From NCBI GenBank assembly GCA_025602905.1, contig JAHLKI010000034.1, forward strand, positions 1 through 64,000: a DNA stretch of 64,000 bases, in the 5' to 3' direction. A program made the translations under genes and the position numbers. Source of the DNA: Phlyctochytrium arcticum. Its lineage: Eukaryota > Chytridiomycota > Chytridiomycetes > Chytridiales > Chytridiaceae. A model generated the notes under the pieces. That model worked only from the letters and a program-made list of their open reading frames with translations. It had not been told where the DNA came from and made no database searches. Of the stretch, positions 19,583 through 32,694 are shown piece after piece (position 1 is the stretch's first letter; the number at the start of each line of letters is the position of its first letter).

Positions 19583-22500
19583 TTAGAACCCTCCTCCAAT
19601 ACGAACATCACAAATCAACCGCACGCAAGATTCCGCCAAATACTCCATGGTCCCAGCACCACCCTCTTCACGGCTAGTATTGGTATCGCCCTCTTGCGGA
19701 AGATCGAAAAACAGCCGGCGAGCAAGACGTTCGTGGCGCTCAAAGGCCCAGGTTTCCGCAAACGTTGCGGCGCGAGGTGGGGGATTCGTAGCAGGGGGTG
19801 TAGTCGCGGTTGTTGAGTCCCTGGTTTCTTGCGGATTGAGGAGAGAAGGACGGACGGATGCTGCTGCTGTCGAGGTAGTGGATGAAGGGGTCATAGTGGT
19901 GGCTGAACTGTTGGTTGGTGTTGCGCCGTGAATGGCAGCTCGGGTCAGCGAAGGGACACTAGTTCCATCAATGCTAGCACACAGCGGGGTGGCCCGTCCT
20001 TCAGTGTTGGTGTGGACACTCAATCCACCCCTACCTCCGCGTCCAGAGACGCTAGATGTCATCAGCGATGAGGAGGAAGTAAATGCAGATGGTGGAGACC
20101 CCGCCGAGTTTTCATCCTCGGCAGCTTCATCGGCACCCATCGCTCCAGCCATCTGTTGTCCTATGGCCTTTAGAACATCATTATCGCGCACCCAACCCTC
20201 CCAGAATCGTTCAATGGCATCCCGAATGATGGCCATAACTTCAAGACAACCTTTGCGAAGTCGGATTTCGGGATTACGTTCACCGATGCGTGAGACGACC
20301 ATAAGGCACTCGACGGCAATTTGACGCTCAGCAGGATCACGAATAACATCCAGCATAGACTCCACTTGCAGTGCTAAGATACATCCATCAGAAACCAAGC
20401 ATACTAAACCCAATTTTTGAAACGGCCAACTTACCAAAATTGAGCTCCTCAGCAGTCTTTTCGTAAACAGTCGGGTTACTGGGCAGAAATTGACGTCCCA
20501 CAATAATTCCCTCGGTTTTGCTAAGTACATTCCACACTTTGGGGTAAAAGTCATGCGGAACCCGATTAAGCGCTCCATCATTTTTCCGGCGACGTAGCCA
20601 GCGTCCTTGCGATGGTAGTAATAGGGTCAGAGCCGGCAATGCATTGGCTGCTGCTGCGGCCACGGAAGAGGAGCCATGTGGTGATAGGAGATTGAGTCGC
20701 CGTTGGGCAAGATCCACAGTCTTTGTGACAACTGGTGTGGGCTGCGACGTTCCAGCAGGAGAATGCGCTTCAGGCACGCTGCCTGGCTCCGCACCCCGTT
20801 CGCCAATCAGACACCACGAATCCCGGTAGCGCAGATTACGGACATGTACAGACCCCAGTCGTTCACAGGCTGCTTGGGCAGCATCTGTAAGATTTTCGGC
20901 AGCATCGTCCATAGCTGTGATGATGACCAGTAGCCCTGGTTCCAGCAGTTCAATCAATCGGGCAAACTCATCAGACTCCTCGCGCGAGATGTGGGTATCA
21001 AACGATGCACGTTCCAGCACGGCACCCTCTACGGAATCCAGCACAGTTACATTGAGACCACGGCCAAAGACACCCCGCGAAGGTATAGCAACACCATCTG
21101 CCCTAACCTCCAATTTGCAAAAGTTGCCCGCATTGAAACCAGCAGATTGGACGTTGATAACCAGCTCACTTGGTAGACTTGCCGCCAAATCAGAGAGTTT
21201 CAATGTAGCCGCTGCGGCAGTTTTCGCCCCAGGGGTGTGCTGAACCTGAACTTGGGCAAAATTTCGCCATCTTGACGGAACAACTCCTGTCCTGGAAAGC
21301 GCACCTGTGCTTGTAACCGGCACATTGCACGTCTCGTGTGCGGCTAGGACTTGTCCCAACAGACTCTTCATCTCGTAGGGGCTGAGCTGCATCAGATGCT
21401 CAACAGCCTCTTCCTCGTTGCAACCCCGCATCCGTGAGATTTCTTCGCGCATGGCGATGATGAAAAAATGGGTCCGTATTCGCATAATGCCTTGAAACAT
21501 GTGGGGGTCACCGCGGATGAACGAACCAAGATACGTGAGCACTTCTTGCACGAGGGGCGCTTCGCGAACGTCACTGGCACAGTGGGTGTATATAAGTGTT
21601 TTAAGCGCCGCGGGGTGCATGGGAGATGTCATGAAAATTTCGTCGCCGCCGAAACCAACCGTGACAGGGCGTTGACGGATAAGTAGATCGGCCACATTGA
21701 TGGTAAGAGCGTTGACCGTCTTTCGCAGCAAACCGGCTGCCTGGCGCACAATGCTCCACTGACGCAGGTGCATCGCTTTGACATATACCTCTTCTAGTAA
21801 CGCTGCAACAATTGCCAAACCGGGCACTTCGTACTCAATACCGTGACAGGACAAGAGATAGTGGAGCAGATCAACTTGATCATAGAGATTGGCAGATTTT
21901 TCCAGCAGATGGATTGCGTCGATCGTGCGGGCCGGGTCATTCAATGTCAGGGTTAAAATGGGGTGAGCGGGAGTTGGAGACGTATCGCTGTCCTTCTGGT
22001 CATCTTCGCCATCTTCAGAAATGGGCGACGGCTTGCCATCCAGATCAGCCGCAGTAGAGATGATAGGTTCCACAGCTGATTCGACCGCTTCAAACAGATT
22101 CAAAGCTAGGCCTTTGATGGGAGAGTGAACCCGGATAGGTTGTTCTTCGGTAAGGCCCAATTCAGGGCGAAGGTCCTCGTCGACGTGATCATGCAACATG
22201 AATGCATCGCTAACCAGTGGCTCGTCCGTGTACCATGGGCTAGCAAGAGGACTCTTCGCCCCTTGCTGGACCAAATCCATGCTAGCCCTACGTCGAATTC
22301 GACGACGCGGGTGCAGGGATCCAGCAGAAGAAATTCGTTCCTTGGACGTCTCTTCCGTATCATGTTCTGAGCAAGACAACTTCGAGGATTTGTGGTATTG
22401 CATTGGTTCACCACGGAGAAGTGTTTCCCAGTCTTCGTATTCTGAGCATTCTTTACTGACCAAGAAATCCAGACTTTCGATGCAGGTTGTATTAATCATA

Positions 22501-24524
22501 TCCGTCAGACGCCCAGTTCGGACGCGCACATTTCCAACATGGCCTGACCGCAAAGACATCATGAAATTGAGTAGGTTGCGACGACTAGAATGCCCCGAAT
22601 GCGATCGCCAACGCTTAGCCCGTGTTTCTGAATTGCGCAGCCCTCCCAACATTTCGCGAGTCAGCATGACGACCATGGTAGGACGTCCCGGTGCTTTCCA
22701 GTGGTTTTTGACAAAACTCAACTCTTGTTCGAAAAGCGATACCAAGTAGTCGTTGTCGCTCACGAGATAGAATTCTTCGCTATCCATAAAGTGGGGAGTA
22801 AATGCGTACAGCCGTCCTTGGCAACGATAGAGTTTGGATGTTCCCAAAGTACCGATAGGCCGTTTGGGCCGTCCAGTGAGTTTTAGCTTTTGATTCTCAC
22901 CCAATGCCGTGTAAGCGTCCCGAAGCGCAGACGGGGGAGAAATGGTCACTGGCCCACAATTATCCGCTGTCTGTGTATCAAGTCCAAACTTGAGCAGCCT
23001 TTGCTGCAAATCTTCATCCTCTGACAGCAACACGACTTGGACAACCACTTCGGTTTGATTTCGGGGGCGGTTGGCTGCGATGCGGCGGCCGAGTGGATCT
23101 AGCTCAGACACTGACAACAGGTCATCGTAAATGAGATTTCCCAAAATGTACAGACTCTGTGCCCACACAAGTGGTACGTTTTCGTTGGGTACGCGATGTT
23201 GAGATCCCGGATCTGCCTTTTCCGCCTCGACCAATTGACGGGGAACAATAAACAATTCGGGGACCAATCGCATGTTGGCTGGAGGTAATGTACGTTTTGT
23301 GATAGACGGAGATCGGGCTGGTGGCCCGTCCTGGGGCTCATGAGCGACATGATCGCGATTAAACTTTGGAATGCGGGCCGAATCAACCAACAGAGGCTCC
23401 AGCATTCGTCGGTACTGATGTACTTGATCCTGATCATCACGAAATAGACCATCTAGAATCATGTAGGTGTAAAACAATGGCCACTCAGATTCGACCCCCT
23501 CAAACATCTTTAGTTCTGCTGGGTCGTAGTGCAAGCGCGTAGTGTCTTCCAACACAGTCTGATGTCCGTCTCGTAGAAACCGTTTGAAACCATAGTTTCC
23601 ACCCAACTTTTTTACGATGTCATTGCGGGTACGAGCGGCCAGTTCGGGATCATGCAGAGCAAACGCCGGGAAGGATATCACGGCTAGAAGTGCGGCGTCA
23701 ATTTCCTTGGATGCAGACTCACGGGGGAGGGCAGAATGAAGAGTTGTGTAATTACGAGTAAGCTCGTCAGGTAGAACATGAATAGCTGATGCAGGCCCCC
23801 CGCGAACACCAAATAGGTTAATGCCATTGATTGCTTCAAGCGCAGCTGCGGCCATTCCAATACTAGATGAGTTCAATTCCGGTTGACCGTGATTAACTTT
23901 ATTTCCCCGTTCCCAGACACCGTAATCGGGTGTGCTTTGGCGGTCATCAGTATGTTGATTACTATAAGAATCCCAGCAGCCTACTCACCGATAGGCCCGC
24001 TCAATGTAGAATACCAAGTTTTGGACAAAATGAACCTCGTCCATGGTGAAGATGAGGCGTAAGCCACTGGCTGTCATTTGCGCAAGGGCGAGCAAAAAGA
24101 TACTGGTAGCATCGATCTGAAGATGTCCCCACTCGTGATCACCTACGACCGTCCCTCCTGTCTGAGTGTTGTACTTGGCATGCAAAGCGTGGTGTACGGC
24201 CTGGGTGTTTTTGAACAGCTCAACTTTGTCGGCTTGTCGCATCATGGATGACAGTAGTCCCCGCATCGTCTTGATGGTCGCATGTTCCAACTCATAACCG
24301 CGTCCATCATCATCATCAATTCGTCGATAGGCCAGCGCCAGACCCCAGACACTAAAGATTGAGTAAACATTATCACGGACCCAAGCATCCCGATAGTCTC
24401 CATGAGTGGTGATTGCAACAGACGCTGGAATCAGTCCAGTAGCAGGATTCTGTCGCGATAGAATGATGCTCGCAACTTCCTGGTGGTACCGGTCCAGCGA
24501 GCGTCGCACATGCGAGCCCGACAT
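19583..24524 (-). CDS. PHKA: Phosphorylase b kinase regulatory subunit alpha
   Basis: Three exons (24524-23989, 23934-20435, 20373-19583) join in phase to give 1608 residues. The family is unmistakable from [84 protein letters not shown] and [12 protein letters not shown]. The last block and the close N-terminal match point to the alpha rather than the beta subunit. The N-terminal part is a GH15-like helical barrel. In animals this subunit restrains the gamma kinase and is itself phosphorylated by PKA. Here an insert carries [11 protein letters not shown] (Ser at about residue 730, base 22283), a PKA-type R-R-x-S site. The C-terminal 200 residues are Ser/Thr/Pro-rich and extend past the animal length (about 1235 residues). 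Gamma and beta genes are not in the window. Confidence 0.92.
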
Positions 24525-25959
24525 CTATGGTGCAATAGCTTTGGTTCTGTTTCGGCTGGGGTCTATATGTGTAGAATGTGGGAAATGCCGGCAATCCTTA
24601 GGTGATGTGTTCTCAGATTGTTCTGTTTGTCACGGCCAGCTCCGAGTCTCCGACGCGGTAGGAATGGCGGCGGCACGAGAAACGGTTAGCACAACTGATC
24701 AACAAAAGTCCCAAAGATGGAGCGAGAGGAAGGTGAATGCAGGTTGCCAAAACGTCCGGAATGCCTTGAAAACCTGTCAACCCGGTCCGAAAACTTCAAA
24801 GGGAAAAAAATAAAAAGGGCCCAAAACCGGGGGTGGCCCATCGATCTGATGCGCTGTGCCTTGCCCAATCGCCTCCCACCATGCATTTGATTGTCCCGTC
24901 CACTTTTCTCCTACTTTTATTATATCAATCTTCCAGGAACTACATATATACAGCACTCTATCTGGGCCAGGGTATGTGATGTACCAGCTACTAGTGCCGA
25001 ATACGAGGAATTCGATGTTTGTAAACATTTGGTGATTCCAGGAAACAGCGGATCCATTACTTAGTGGACACATAGTCCCTATGCCAAACTTTCCTCCATC
25101 GCGGCGACTCCTTGTCGATGAGTTGCCAGAGTCTATATCGTCCTCTTTACCTCATACGTTTCGCGTTCTGTGTTTTGTGGCATTTTTGTAACTTCAGTTC
25201 TACACTTTTGGACAACTTCTGCCAGATGGAGACAATGGGGTAGCAAACGTTCCACTCCAATAGCCAGCTGCATGCATACTTACCTGGTTCGATGACTCTG
25301 ATCACGATCCCATCGCTCGGGGTCTGTTTGCATCGCAGGGTCCACTTTGCTGCATCGACGGATCTTCATCTCTGGTGTCGATTCTCTCTATCGACAATGA
25401 TGAGTTGAATGATCGGTTTTGGAGATGGTGTACATGGGAAGCTGGGTGTTGATGACTGTTGATGGGTGAAACAGGTGGAGAGGGAGCGGGGAAAGATTGC
25501 TGGTGGTGTTGATGATGGCCGGCCGGAGGGTGGACCAGGTGGACGTGTTGGGCAGAAGGGGTTTAGCCCAGATCTTAGCATTATGTTCTTGTGTTGACGC
25601 CCGGGTTGACACTGGTCAAGCCAACGCTGGAAAAGTTGGAGCTTCGCCCAAAGGGGATGCTGGGAGAATTCGGGAGATTCCCGCGCTGGCACGCGTCTCT
25701 CTCACCTCTCATCGCGTCTCATTCTATAAATACATGCCTAAACCGCTCAATTTTTTCCTCCTATTTGTCGTTTTCCCAATCCAACTTTAAACTGGTTGCT
25801 CTGAGCAATCTTGTTGTGACTTGTTTAGAACAATAATATGAGTATCATTCTTATGGTATATGTGGTTCTCGATGGAATTCGCCAGCCATGCTCTCCCAAA
25901 CAAAGTCCCATATAAAAGCCTGAGGGGGGACACTTTTGGAACTGTACCATCATCGCAAA
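24525..25959. other. Intergenic, about 1.4 kb
   Basis: This lies between two divergent genes, so it holds both promoters. A tataaatacatg box is visible at about 25724-25735. Open frames at 25366-25790 on both strands overlap each other and show no protein-like features. Confidence 0.45.
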
Positions 25960-27434
25960 ATGTATGATGTTTACACAGGCGATGACTATGGATATGCTAT
26001 CCACAGGCTGCCAAAGGATGCAAATGGTCAGTGGTATTGAGGGATTGAGAGAGTTTCCCTTGGACGAACCACTCAATTTCTGCTTTGTGTAGGGGCGCCT
26101 ATGTCTATGGGCCATTTGGCAACAGTGCTCAACATTGTCGTCATTCCATTCTCATTCATTAGTGCCGGTTGTTCTGGCTACATTGTTTACAACTGGTGGC
26201 TCATAAGGAGCCGAGCGAGTTTCAATTTTCGGTAAGTTAAACCTTCATAGCGACAGTAGACATATCTAACTGTCTCCCATATATTTTAGAATTCTCATAT
26301 ATACCATCATCGGAGAAACAACTTTTCAGGGTGCCTGTTTTATGGGATGTGTCCTTCGATTGGCAGGTGTACATTTCTCAGAGAGTTCATTCGCTTGTCA
26401 AGGTTTGGGATTCATCATATTGTACTCAGTCGCTGTGTGAGTTCCCACGGTGCGTTTCTATCCTGCGTCATACTAACATGCTTTTGGGATTTTTGTAGCA
26501 TGACACAGTGGATCTCGTGTGTAGCCTTGAACTCTTACTTTGCAGTCGTCAGACAAATCCGGTTGACCTCTAGACAGGAGCTCTGGTTCCACGCTTGGTG
26601 CTGGGGAAGTCCTCTTTTGTACATGACGATCCCTTTCTGGGGGATCAAGGGAGGCGCGCCTCAGTATGGATTCCGTAACGAAGCATGGTGCGGTATTCGA
26701 CCTGGTACCCCAGTGGGCCTATTCCTCCTGTGCATGGGTCTGTTTGCATTCCCATTGTTCGTCATGGCCTTCAGTTACGGATCCATCATTTGGAAGATTT
26801 ACGGAAATACTAGGGCACTAAGGGCCGCAACAAGTCGAAACAATCCGGGGGTTAAAACTGATCAAACCGTCTCGTCGCGAAGACATGCCGACAAGATACA
26901 GATGAACGTGATGTGGACGATGGTGGCCTATCTTGTTGCATGTGAGTAGAGCCATTTTCGCTATGTTTCTCTTCCTAATACCTTCCGTAGATTTTATCAC
27001 ATGGATTCCCGCTTTGTTGGACTTTTCCTGGGAACTGGCTGGCGTAAGTTGAGACGTGTCAATCGCCATACTACCCAGTTCTAATTAACCTTCAGTATGA
27101 TTATATTACGCCAGGATGGTTTGAAATTCTGGGTACCAGTGTGTGCCACACAACGGGAATGGTTGTAAGTGCATGAGATGCTACTTTCACTATTGCAGTG
27201 GACGGTGAATAACGATCATTCTTTTTGTCGTCACTATAGAACTTTATTGTCTATTCACGCACACACAACTCAGCGGCCTACAAGGATGGCGATTCTCAAG
27301 GAGCATCATCTCAGGGAACCAGAAGTGAAAGGACTGAAGTGGAGAGAAAAGATACTGTGAAGGGCAAATCAGGAGGTCCCCACCCCAATGTGCGGGACGG
27401 CCGGTGCCTCAGCGCTGAAGAGCTGGAAGTCTAG
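25960..27434 (+). CDS. cAMP-receptor-like seven-transmembrane GPCR
   Basis: Seven exons fit in phase: 25960-26026, 26093-26231, 26290-26436, 26499-26941, 26991-27043, 27096-27164 and 27240-27434. The short extracellular N-terminus MYDVYTGDDYGYAIHR is followed by hydrophobic spans: HLATVLNIVVIPFSFIS, ILIYTIIGETTFQG, GFIILYSVAVMTQWISCVAL, a span starting PLLYMTIPF, PVGLFLLCMGLFAFPLF, WTMVAYLVAYFITWIP and the last around WFEILGTSVCHTTGMVNFIVYS. Conserved extracellular cysteines (SSFACQGL, EAWCGIRP) could form the TM3-ECL2 disulphide. The pattern resembles the class E Dictyostelium cAMP receptors and fungal Git3/CRL receptors. The ligand is unknown. The cytoplasmic tail is short and charged. Confidence 0.75.
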
Positions 27435-27544
27435 CCGGCTATTTTGCGTAGGCAGTACTGTCTAGCATTCTTCTACCGTGGACGCTTATGATACCCAATG
27501 AGTAGCGTATATAGGAAGTTTGTGTATTGCCAACGCTCCCACAT

Positions 27545-27930
27545 TTATACTTTATAAGTTAAATTTGGGTTCACAAGTCCGAACAGATCCGATAGCTCTT
27601 TTTCAAGGGCATCGTAATGTCGAAATGTTTCGCATTCAAAGGCAACGTGGACTTCATCTACCACCAAGCGAATCCGCTGGTAATCGCTCCGCTTGACATG
27701 CTGGAGCAGACGATCACGTAGCAAAACCAGGTTGCTCCGGGGTAGTCAAGATACATCGCAACAAGCGGTTTCCTATATCAGCGTGAATTCGCCCCTTTTC
27801 TGCGAACGTGGTGTGGCCCGTCAGCACTGCGCTGGAAATCCCCGCAATCCCCGCCTGCTCAATCAGTGACAGCAGTGACAGCAGCGGATACACGACGACA
27901 GTGAATGGACTACCCTCGGGTCTGTTTAAC
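27545..27930 (-). pseudogene. Broken RecQ-family helicase fragment (possible telomere-linked-helicase relic)
   Basis: Read on the minus strand, one frame gives GSPFTVVVYPLLSLLSLIEQ (motif Ia context), then ISSAVLTGHTTF and RLLRCILTTPEQ. After a one-base shift near 27740 the next frame gives SNLVLLRDRLLQHVKRSDY, IRLVVDEVHVAFE (motif II, DEVH) and RHYDALEKELSDLFGL. Order and spacing match the first RecA-like lobe of RecQ helicases. The Walker A lobe and second lobe are absent, and the frameshift shows it is dead. RecQ-type genes of this sort are often subtelomeric or mobile in fungi. Confidence 0.6.
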
Positions 27931-28502
27931 GAGAAATAGAACCTTTAAGCTATACAACTGTCCAGTTGTTAACCTATCACAACCATCGGATGCCGTGATA
28001 GCGTTCTAAAGGCCCTTCTTGTTACTTGATACATACATTTCCCCAACCTACATAGAGATTGCTCAAACTCGTACCCAGACTCTCAAGTCCAAAGTCCATT
28101 GAATTGATCCCTGAGTGATTGTAACCCTATAAGACACGTTATTTCTGTAATACGGTTGCCAATCCACTCAACAACAACGTCCATAAAGGTCGAGATCCAA
28201 AGCGCGACAGTGTCAATTGCCAGCCGAATTGGTCGTACTCGATCTCGGACTTCAATGCAAAGACCACTCAAGTCCACCCAGCTGTTTGGATATATAGTTG
28301 TTGCTTCACACTTTCCGGTTGTTTGGACCGGTTTATGGAGACATCTTCGGGCACGGCGAAGGACACTCGACGCGTTCGCAACTTCGCAAGTCGGAATTTT
28401 GCTCCGGCTCCAAATTCAATTTACCGGTAGCCAGATTCCCATGGAATTTGTAACCCCCACCGCCTCGTCACTTCCGTCCTTTCAACCGATTAGTCGTCCA
28501 TA

Positions 28503-31500
28503 ATGTTCGGGCTCTCATCCCAAAACCAAAGAGAAATGTTGGCATATGAAGCCATGTCGAGTGACGAACTCCGTCTCAAGCTATTTGAACGCTTGAAAAG
28601 CGCAGGAGTTGCGGACAAGCTGAAGGTGGGTACCCACCAAACTTGCCTCTTCCCGAACCCCGAACGTATTTGCTGATCCAACGTACTATCTCATAGTCAC
28701 AACTTCGAGCGAAGATCGTCGCCGAACTCAAACTGAGGGTTCACGCGTTTGCGCGTGCAGATGATGATGAACCGTCTAATGATGGACCGCTCTATTCCAA
28801 GAAGGGGCGCCTGCTATATCAAGTTCTTGACAGTATGGTCATTGAGTATCTCAAAGAACGAGGCTTTGAATTCACTCTGTCGGTCTTCCTACCGGAATGT
28901 GGCCTAAACCAACGGGGACAGGTAATTGTACTTTTTGTGATGTACGAGAGCATGTATCTCATATCAGTGGTTAGATTCTATCGAAAGAAGATGTTTTACA
29001 GGCCTTGCACTTGAACAAAGAGTCTGCCTTCTTTCGACAGTTGGTAAGTGCCCTCTGACACTCTCGCCCGACCCTACACCCACCTCTTACAGCTATTTCA
29101 ATAGAACTCATTAATAAGTCGTGACGAAACTGGTAAGCCAATATGTCATTTGCCACGTTCTACATGTCTCATAGTTATCAAATTTTAGAAGCATTGCTGG
29201 TCAATCTCGTTACAAGCTTGATCCGGACAGCAGATATCCCAATAGTCGAGAAAGAAACGCAAACAAATCTGGAAATAGAAGACTTTATTGGTTAGTACAT
29301 ACAGTACCTCGCACCGTAGTTCTTTTTCTCAACCGCTTCGGTAGAATTGCGGTTGAATGATGCTGATCGACGAGTTGATCAGCGTAAGGAGGATCGAAGC
29401 CGACTGCATGCGCTCACTTTGGAGGAACGTATGCTGAAGTACCAACAAACCATCGAGGATCGCCTCCGCGCTGAAATGGAGCAACAGGTACTTCTAGGCG
29501 TACCCCCCGCTTACAGTACATGTGACTTATAACAAATATCGCAGCTGACACAATTCAGGAGCTTGGAGTTGTCTCAGATGAGACTTGACGAGAAACAGCG
29601 ACATCAGTCAGAAATCAAGCAGGTTCGCTTAGAGTTGGAGCGACAACACCATGAAATCAAGGCTCAGGCGGAGGCCGCCCTCGAAAAAGAGCGTCAACGG
29701 TTGAGTGAACGGGAGAAGGTATTTTCCTTGACCTTCGGACAGTCAGTCATTTTTCTGAACAGTGATGGCCTACATTAAGGAACTGGAAAGCGCAAATATG
29801 CAACTACGCCAAAACATTCTTGAAGAGAACAACAAAGCGCTGATTAAGGAAGTGCTTTCAAGAACGGATGCTGAGCTTTCTGCAAAGGAAATTAAAATGG
29901 AGCGGGACTCGCTGCAACGGAAATATGAGGAGGTTGTTACACAATTATCGCAATTCCAAAACCTGAAAGAGAGATATGCGGAAAAATTGCAAGAGTCTAT
30001 GGCCCAGTACGCTTGTGCGTGTGTTTCTTATATTCCAAATTACTTAGTATTTTGCAGATACAAGATCAATGTCAACAAAGAATATTCATCCCTTGTCTCC
30101 AGTGTGGAAATAGACCGCGCTAAGATTGAAGGTATTGGAATTTGTCACTCAAAAGTTATTAGTGACTGATGCGGAATCTTCTACAGCTGAGCAGGTCTTA
30201 CTTCAAGAGCGAGCCAGACAAATAGACAAAATCGTAACCGAGGTACACCGGGATAAGGAGATGGTCAGCTCTATGCAACAGGAAGTCAAGGAAGCACGGG
30301 AACAAGCATTGGCCTACCGTCGGGAAAAGGAAGCCGCAGAATATGAGAAAAAGGAACTCAAGTTGCAAGTCATGTCACATAAAACGTCATCAGCACTAGA
30401 GTTTGAAATTCAGAGCCTTAAACAGTAGGTATCAACAACTCGAGAACGGTGCTCCATACTTACAGTCTCACAGACAGCTTGTCGAAACAGAGCGCATGTC
30501 CGAAAAGCGTCAAGAGGGTTAGTTTTGATGTATAACCTCGATTTGCAAAATTCCTAACCGACATTTAGAATATCAATCATTACTCAAGACTCTAATCGGA
30601 CCAAACGACGAGATGCAGAAAGAGCTGAATAAAGTGCGCCGAAGCGAGTCTAAATGGCAGAGAGAGTGTCAACACTTGGTTAAGAAGCTGGATACCGAGG
30701 TATAAACTATTAGGGGATTGACGAATCAACTGCTCATTGTCATTTAGATGAACCGAAGCGAGGATCTGCAGCGGCGGCTAGACGAGGCAGTCTTGCAATG
30801 CAAGCAACTCAAACGGGAGAATTCAGAGCTTAAATTATCATTGCACGACACTCGTGAAGGTATAGCACTCTGTTCACAGCCATTATATCCACAAATGTAA
30901 TCATAATGATAGCTTTTGGGCAGTCGCAACAAGCTAAACATCATGAGGACCACTCCCGGGATTCCCGAAAGCGGTATAATCAGAGGTAAACTCACAATCC
31001 AAGGCCAAATGGGTCTCGTTAGCTGATAGCCGGTTACAAGCTACTTGCTAGATCCCTTGGACCCCAGTCTAGATATCACATACGGAAGAAGCCATGTTGA
31101 GGTAGGGAGTTTCATCTTTTTATCAAATTCAATTGTGGGGTGACTAAGTATCAACACCTGTAGCAGCCACGAACTCGGATTCCGATTTTGCCTGAAGTAC
31201 ATTCGATCTTTTCTCGACCGCTCGACTTGGATTTCTCGGAATCTATACCACCAAGCGCATTTGTACCACAGGATGATCATCAGACATTCACGTCGCAGTC
31301 CCCGAAACGCTATGATACCATTTTACCGACAGAAAATCAGACATCAATAGATCGACCCACGAGCAACAAGACACCAACTCCACGAGACGGAGCTAATCAT
31401 CAATTAATCAATGCTACACATACTGCCAAATATGACTTGGATGGCAAAGTGGCGGATAATGAAACAAAGTCGAAGACAGTGAGCGTATATGCCAAAGCTG

Positions 31501-32323
31501 AGAAGACACACTCGCAGAAACCTATTGAAATAATTGGAAATGTGCCGACTTCAAGTGCATCACCGCAGGCCCTTGCCAAATCGACCCGCGAACAGCAAGA
31601 GGAGGAGCGACGGGCACAGGATGAACGCGCCGAAATCGAACGCCAAAAAGCGCAACGTCGGCAACGGGATGAGGAACGTCTGAAGAATGAGCGTGCAGAA
31701 ATGGAACGAGTACGCAAAGAGCGTGAAGAGCTCGATCGCGCTGAAAAGAAGGCAAAAGAGTCTGCATCCACCGATCAGAGAGACAATAAGGTTGTCGCCA
31801 TCGAAGAGAAACAATCTGCTGACCAAGCACGGGAAGCACAGAAGGCTGCTGATAAGGAAAAGCAGAAACTGGATGAAACAAATCACGCAGTTCAAGAACT
31901 CGAAAATGACCCAGCAATGCAAAAATACATTGAGATGGCTAAGGAGAGACGCGAAAAGCTGGGAATGTCGACAGGTTCACAGGTACGGGCAGTGACTGAC
32001 TGTTTTTTCCAACGGGCGTATGCTTATAAACATCCTTAGAAACCGGATCAAAGACATCCTGACGATTATCAAGTCGAAGAACTTATGAAAAAGCTCGATA
32101 ATGTAGGTTACACACTATGGATTTGCCGTTAACGTCCACTCATGAGCTTGTAGTCGGAACTCATGTCGAGTCGGGACTCGGATTCACGGTTATTTGGCGC
32201 TGGCGCGACGGCCGATGAAATTAGGTGAGTAAGCCGTTTTTAGAACTTATCCGTTTCTGGTCTGATGCTTACTTGACCAGCGCGCCAATCTCTGATGATA
32301 CCTCTGAATCGGATCGATGGTAG
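28503..32323 (+). CDS. OFD1: OFD1 homologue (centriolar LisH/coiled-coil protein)
   Basis: A gene of more than ten exons; the last exon ends DDTSESDRW with TAG at 32321-32323. The N-terminus carries the OFD1 hallmark: SSDELRLKLFERLKSAGV, SQLRAKIVAELK, then a LisH motif YQVLDSMVIEYLKERGFEFT and LSVFLPECGL (human: 'YEYSLSVFFPESGL'). Long coiled coils follow (29350-30870), then a Ser/Pro-rich region and a highly charged Arg/Glu helix (31580-31920). The C-terminal motif DPAMQKYIEMAKERREKLG and the terminal Trp also resemble human OFD1. OFD1 sits at centriole distal ends and satellites, limits centriole length and is needed for cilia, so it implies a flagellate life stage. Short exons in the middle were not all resolved. 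Confidence 0.85.
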
Positions 32324-32676
32324 CGAGTCTGCCCTCAACGATCAGATTTGTCATCTTTCCATTTCATTTCTTTCATTTGCCATTGCCCCGGACAGAATTT
32401 GGCCCCGAAAGTTTGAGCTCCTTATCTGTCCTCTTTCGTCTGTGTGCTCCCTTTCCTCTGCCGCCCGGGTGGGTACCCCTTTCCGTTTGGCCTCGGCACA
32501 TACGAGCAGTGCGGGCTACAGAAAATCAATCGAGTTGTGCTGTGTGCTTGCTCACTGTACAATAATGAATGCCGCGGGCCGGTTTTTATTTATATACAGC
32601 GCGACAGAAACAGACACAAGAAATGATTAAATGCAAGAAAGCTGAGTTATTAGACTACGCCGCCAACTATTCCTAA

Positions 32677-32687
32677 CCCCCCCCCCC
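32677..32687 (+). repeat. Poly-C tract (C11)
   Basis: Eleven C residues lie just beyond the stop codon of the minus-strand gene ending at 32695, in the intergenic region shared with OFD1. Confidence 0.95.
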
Positions 32688-32694
32688 ATTAATC

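Noticed and set aside
31400..31922. Minus-strand Ser/Arg- and Phe/Leu-rich frames
   Set aside because: They are antisense shadows of the charged coiled coil of OFD1.
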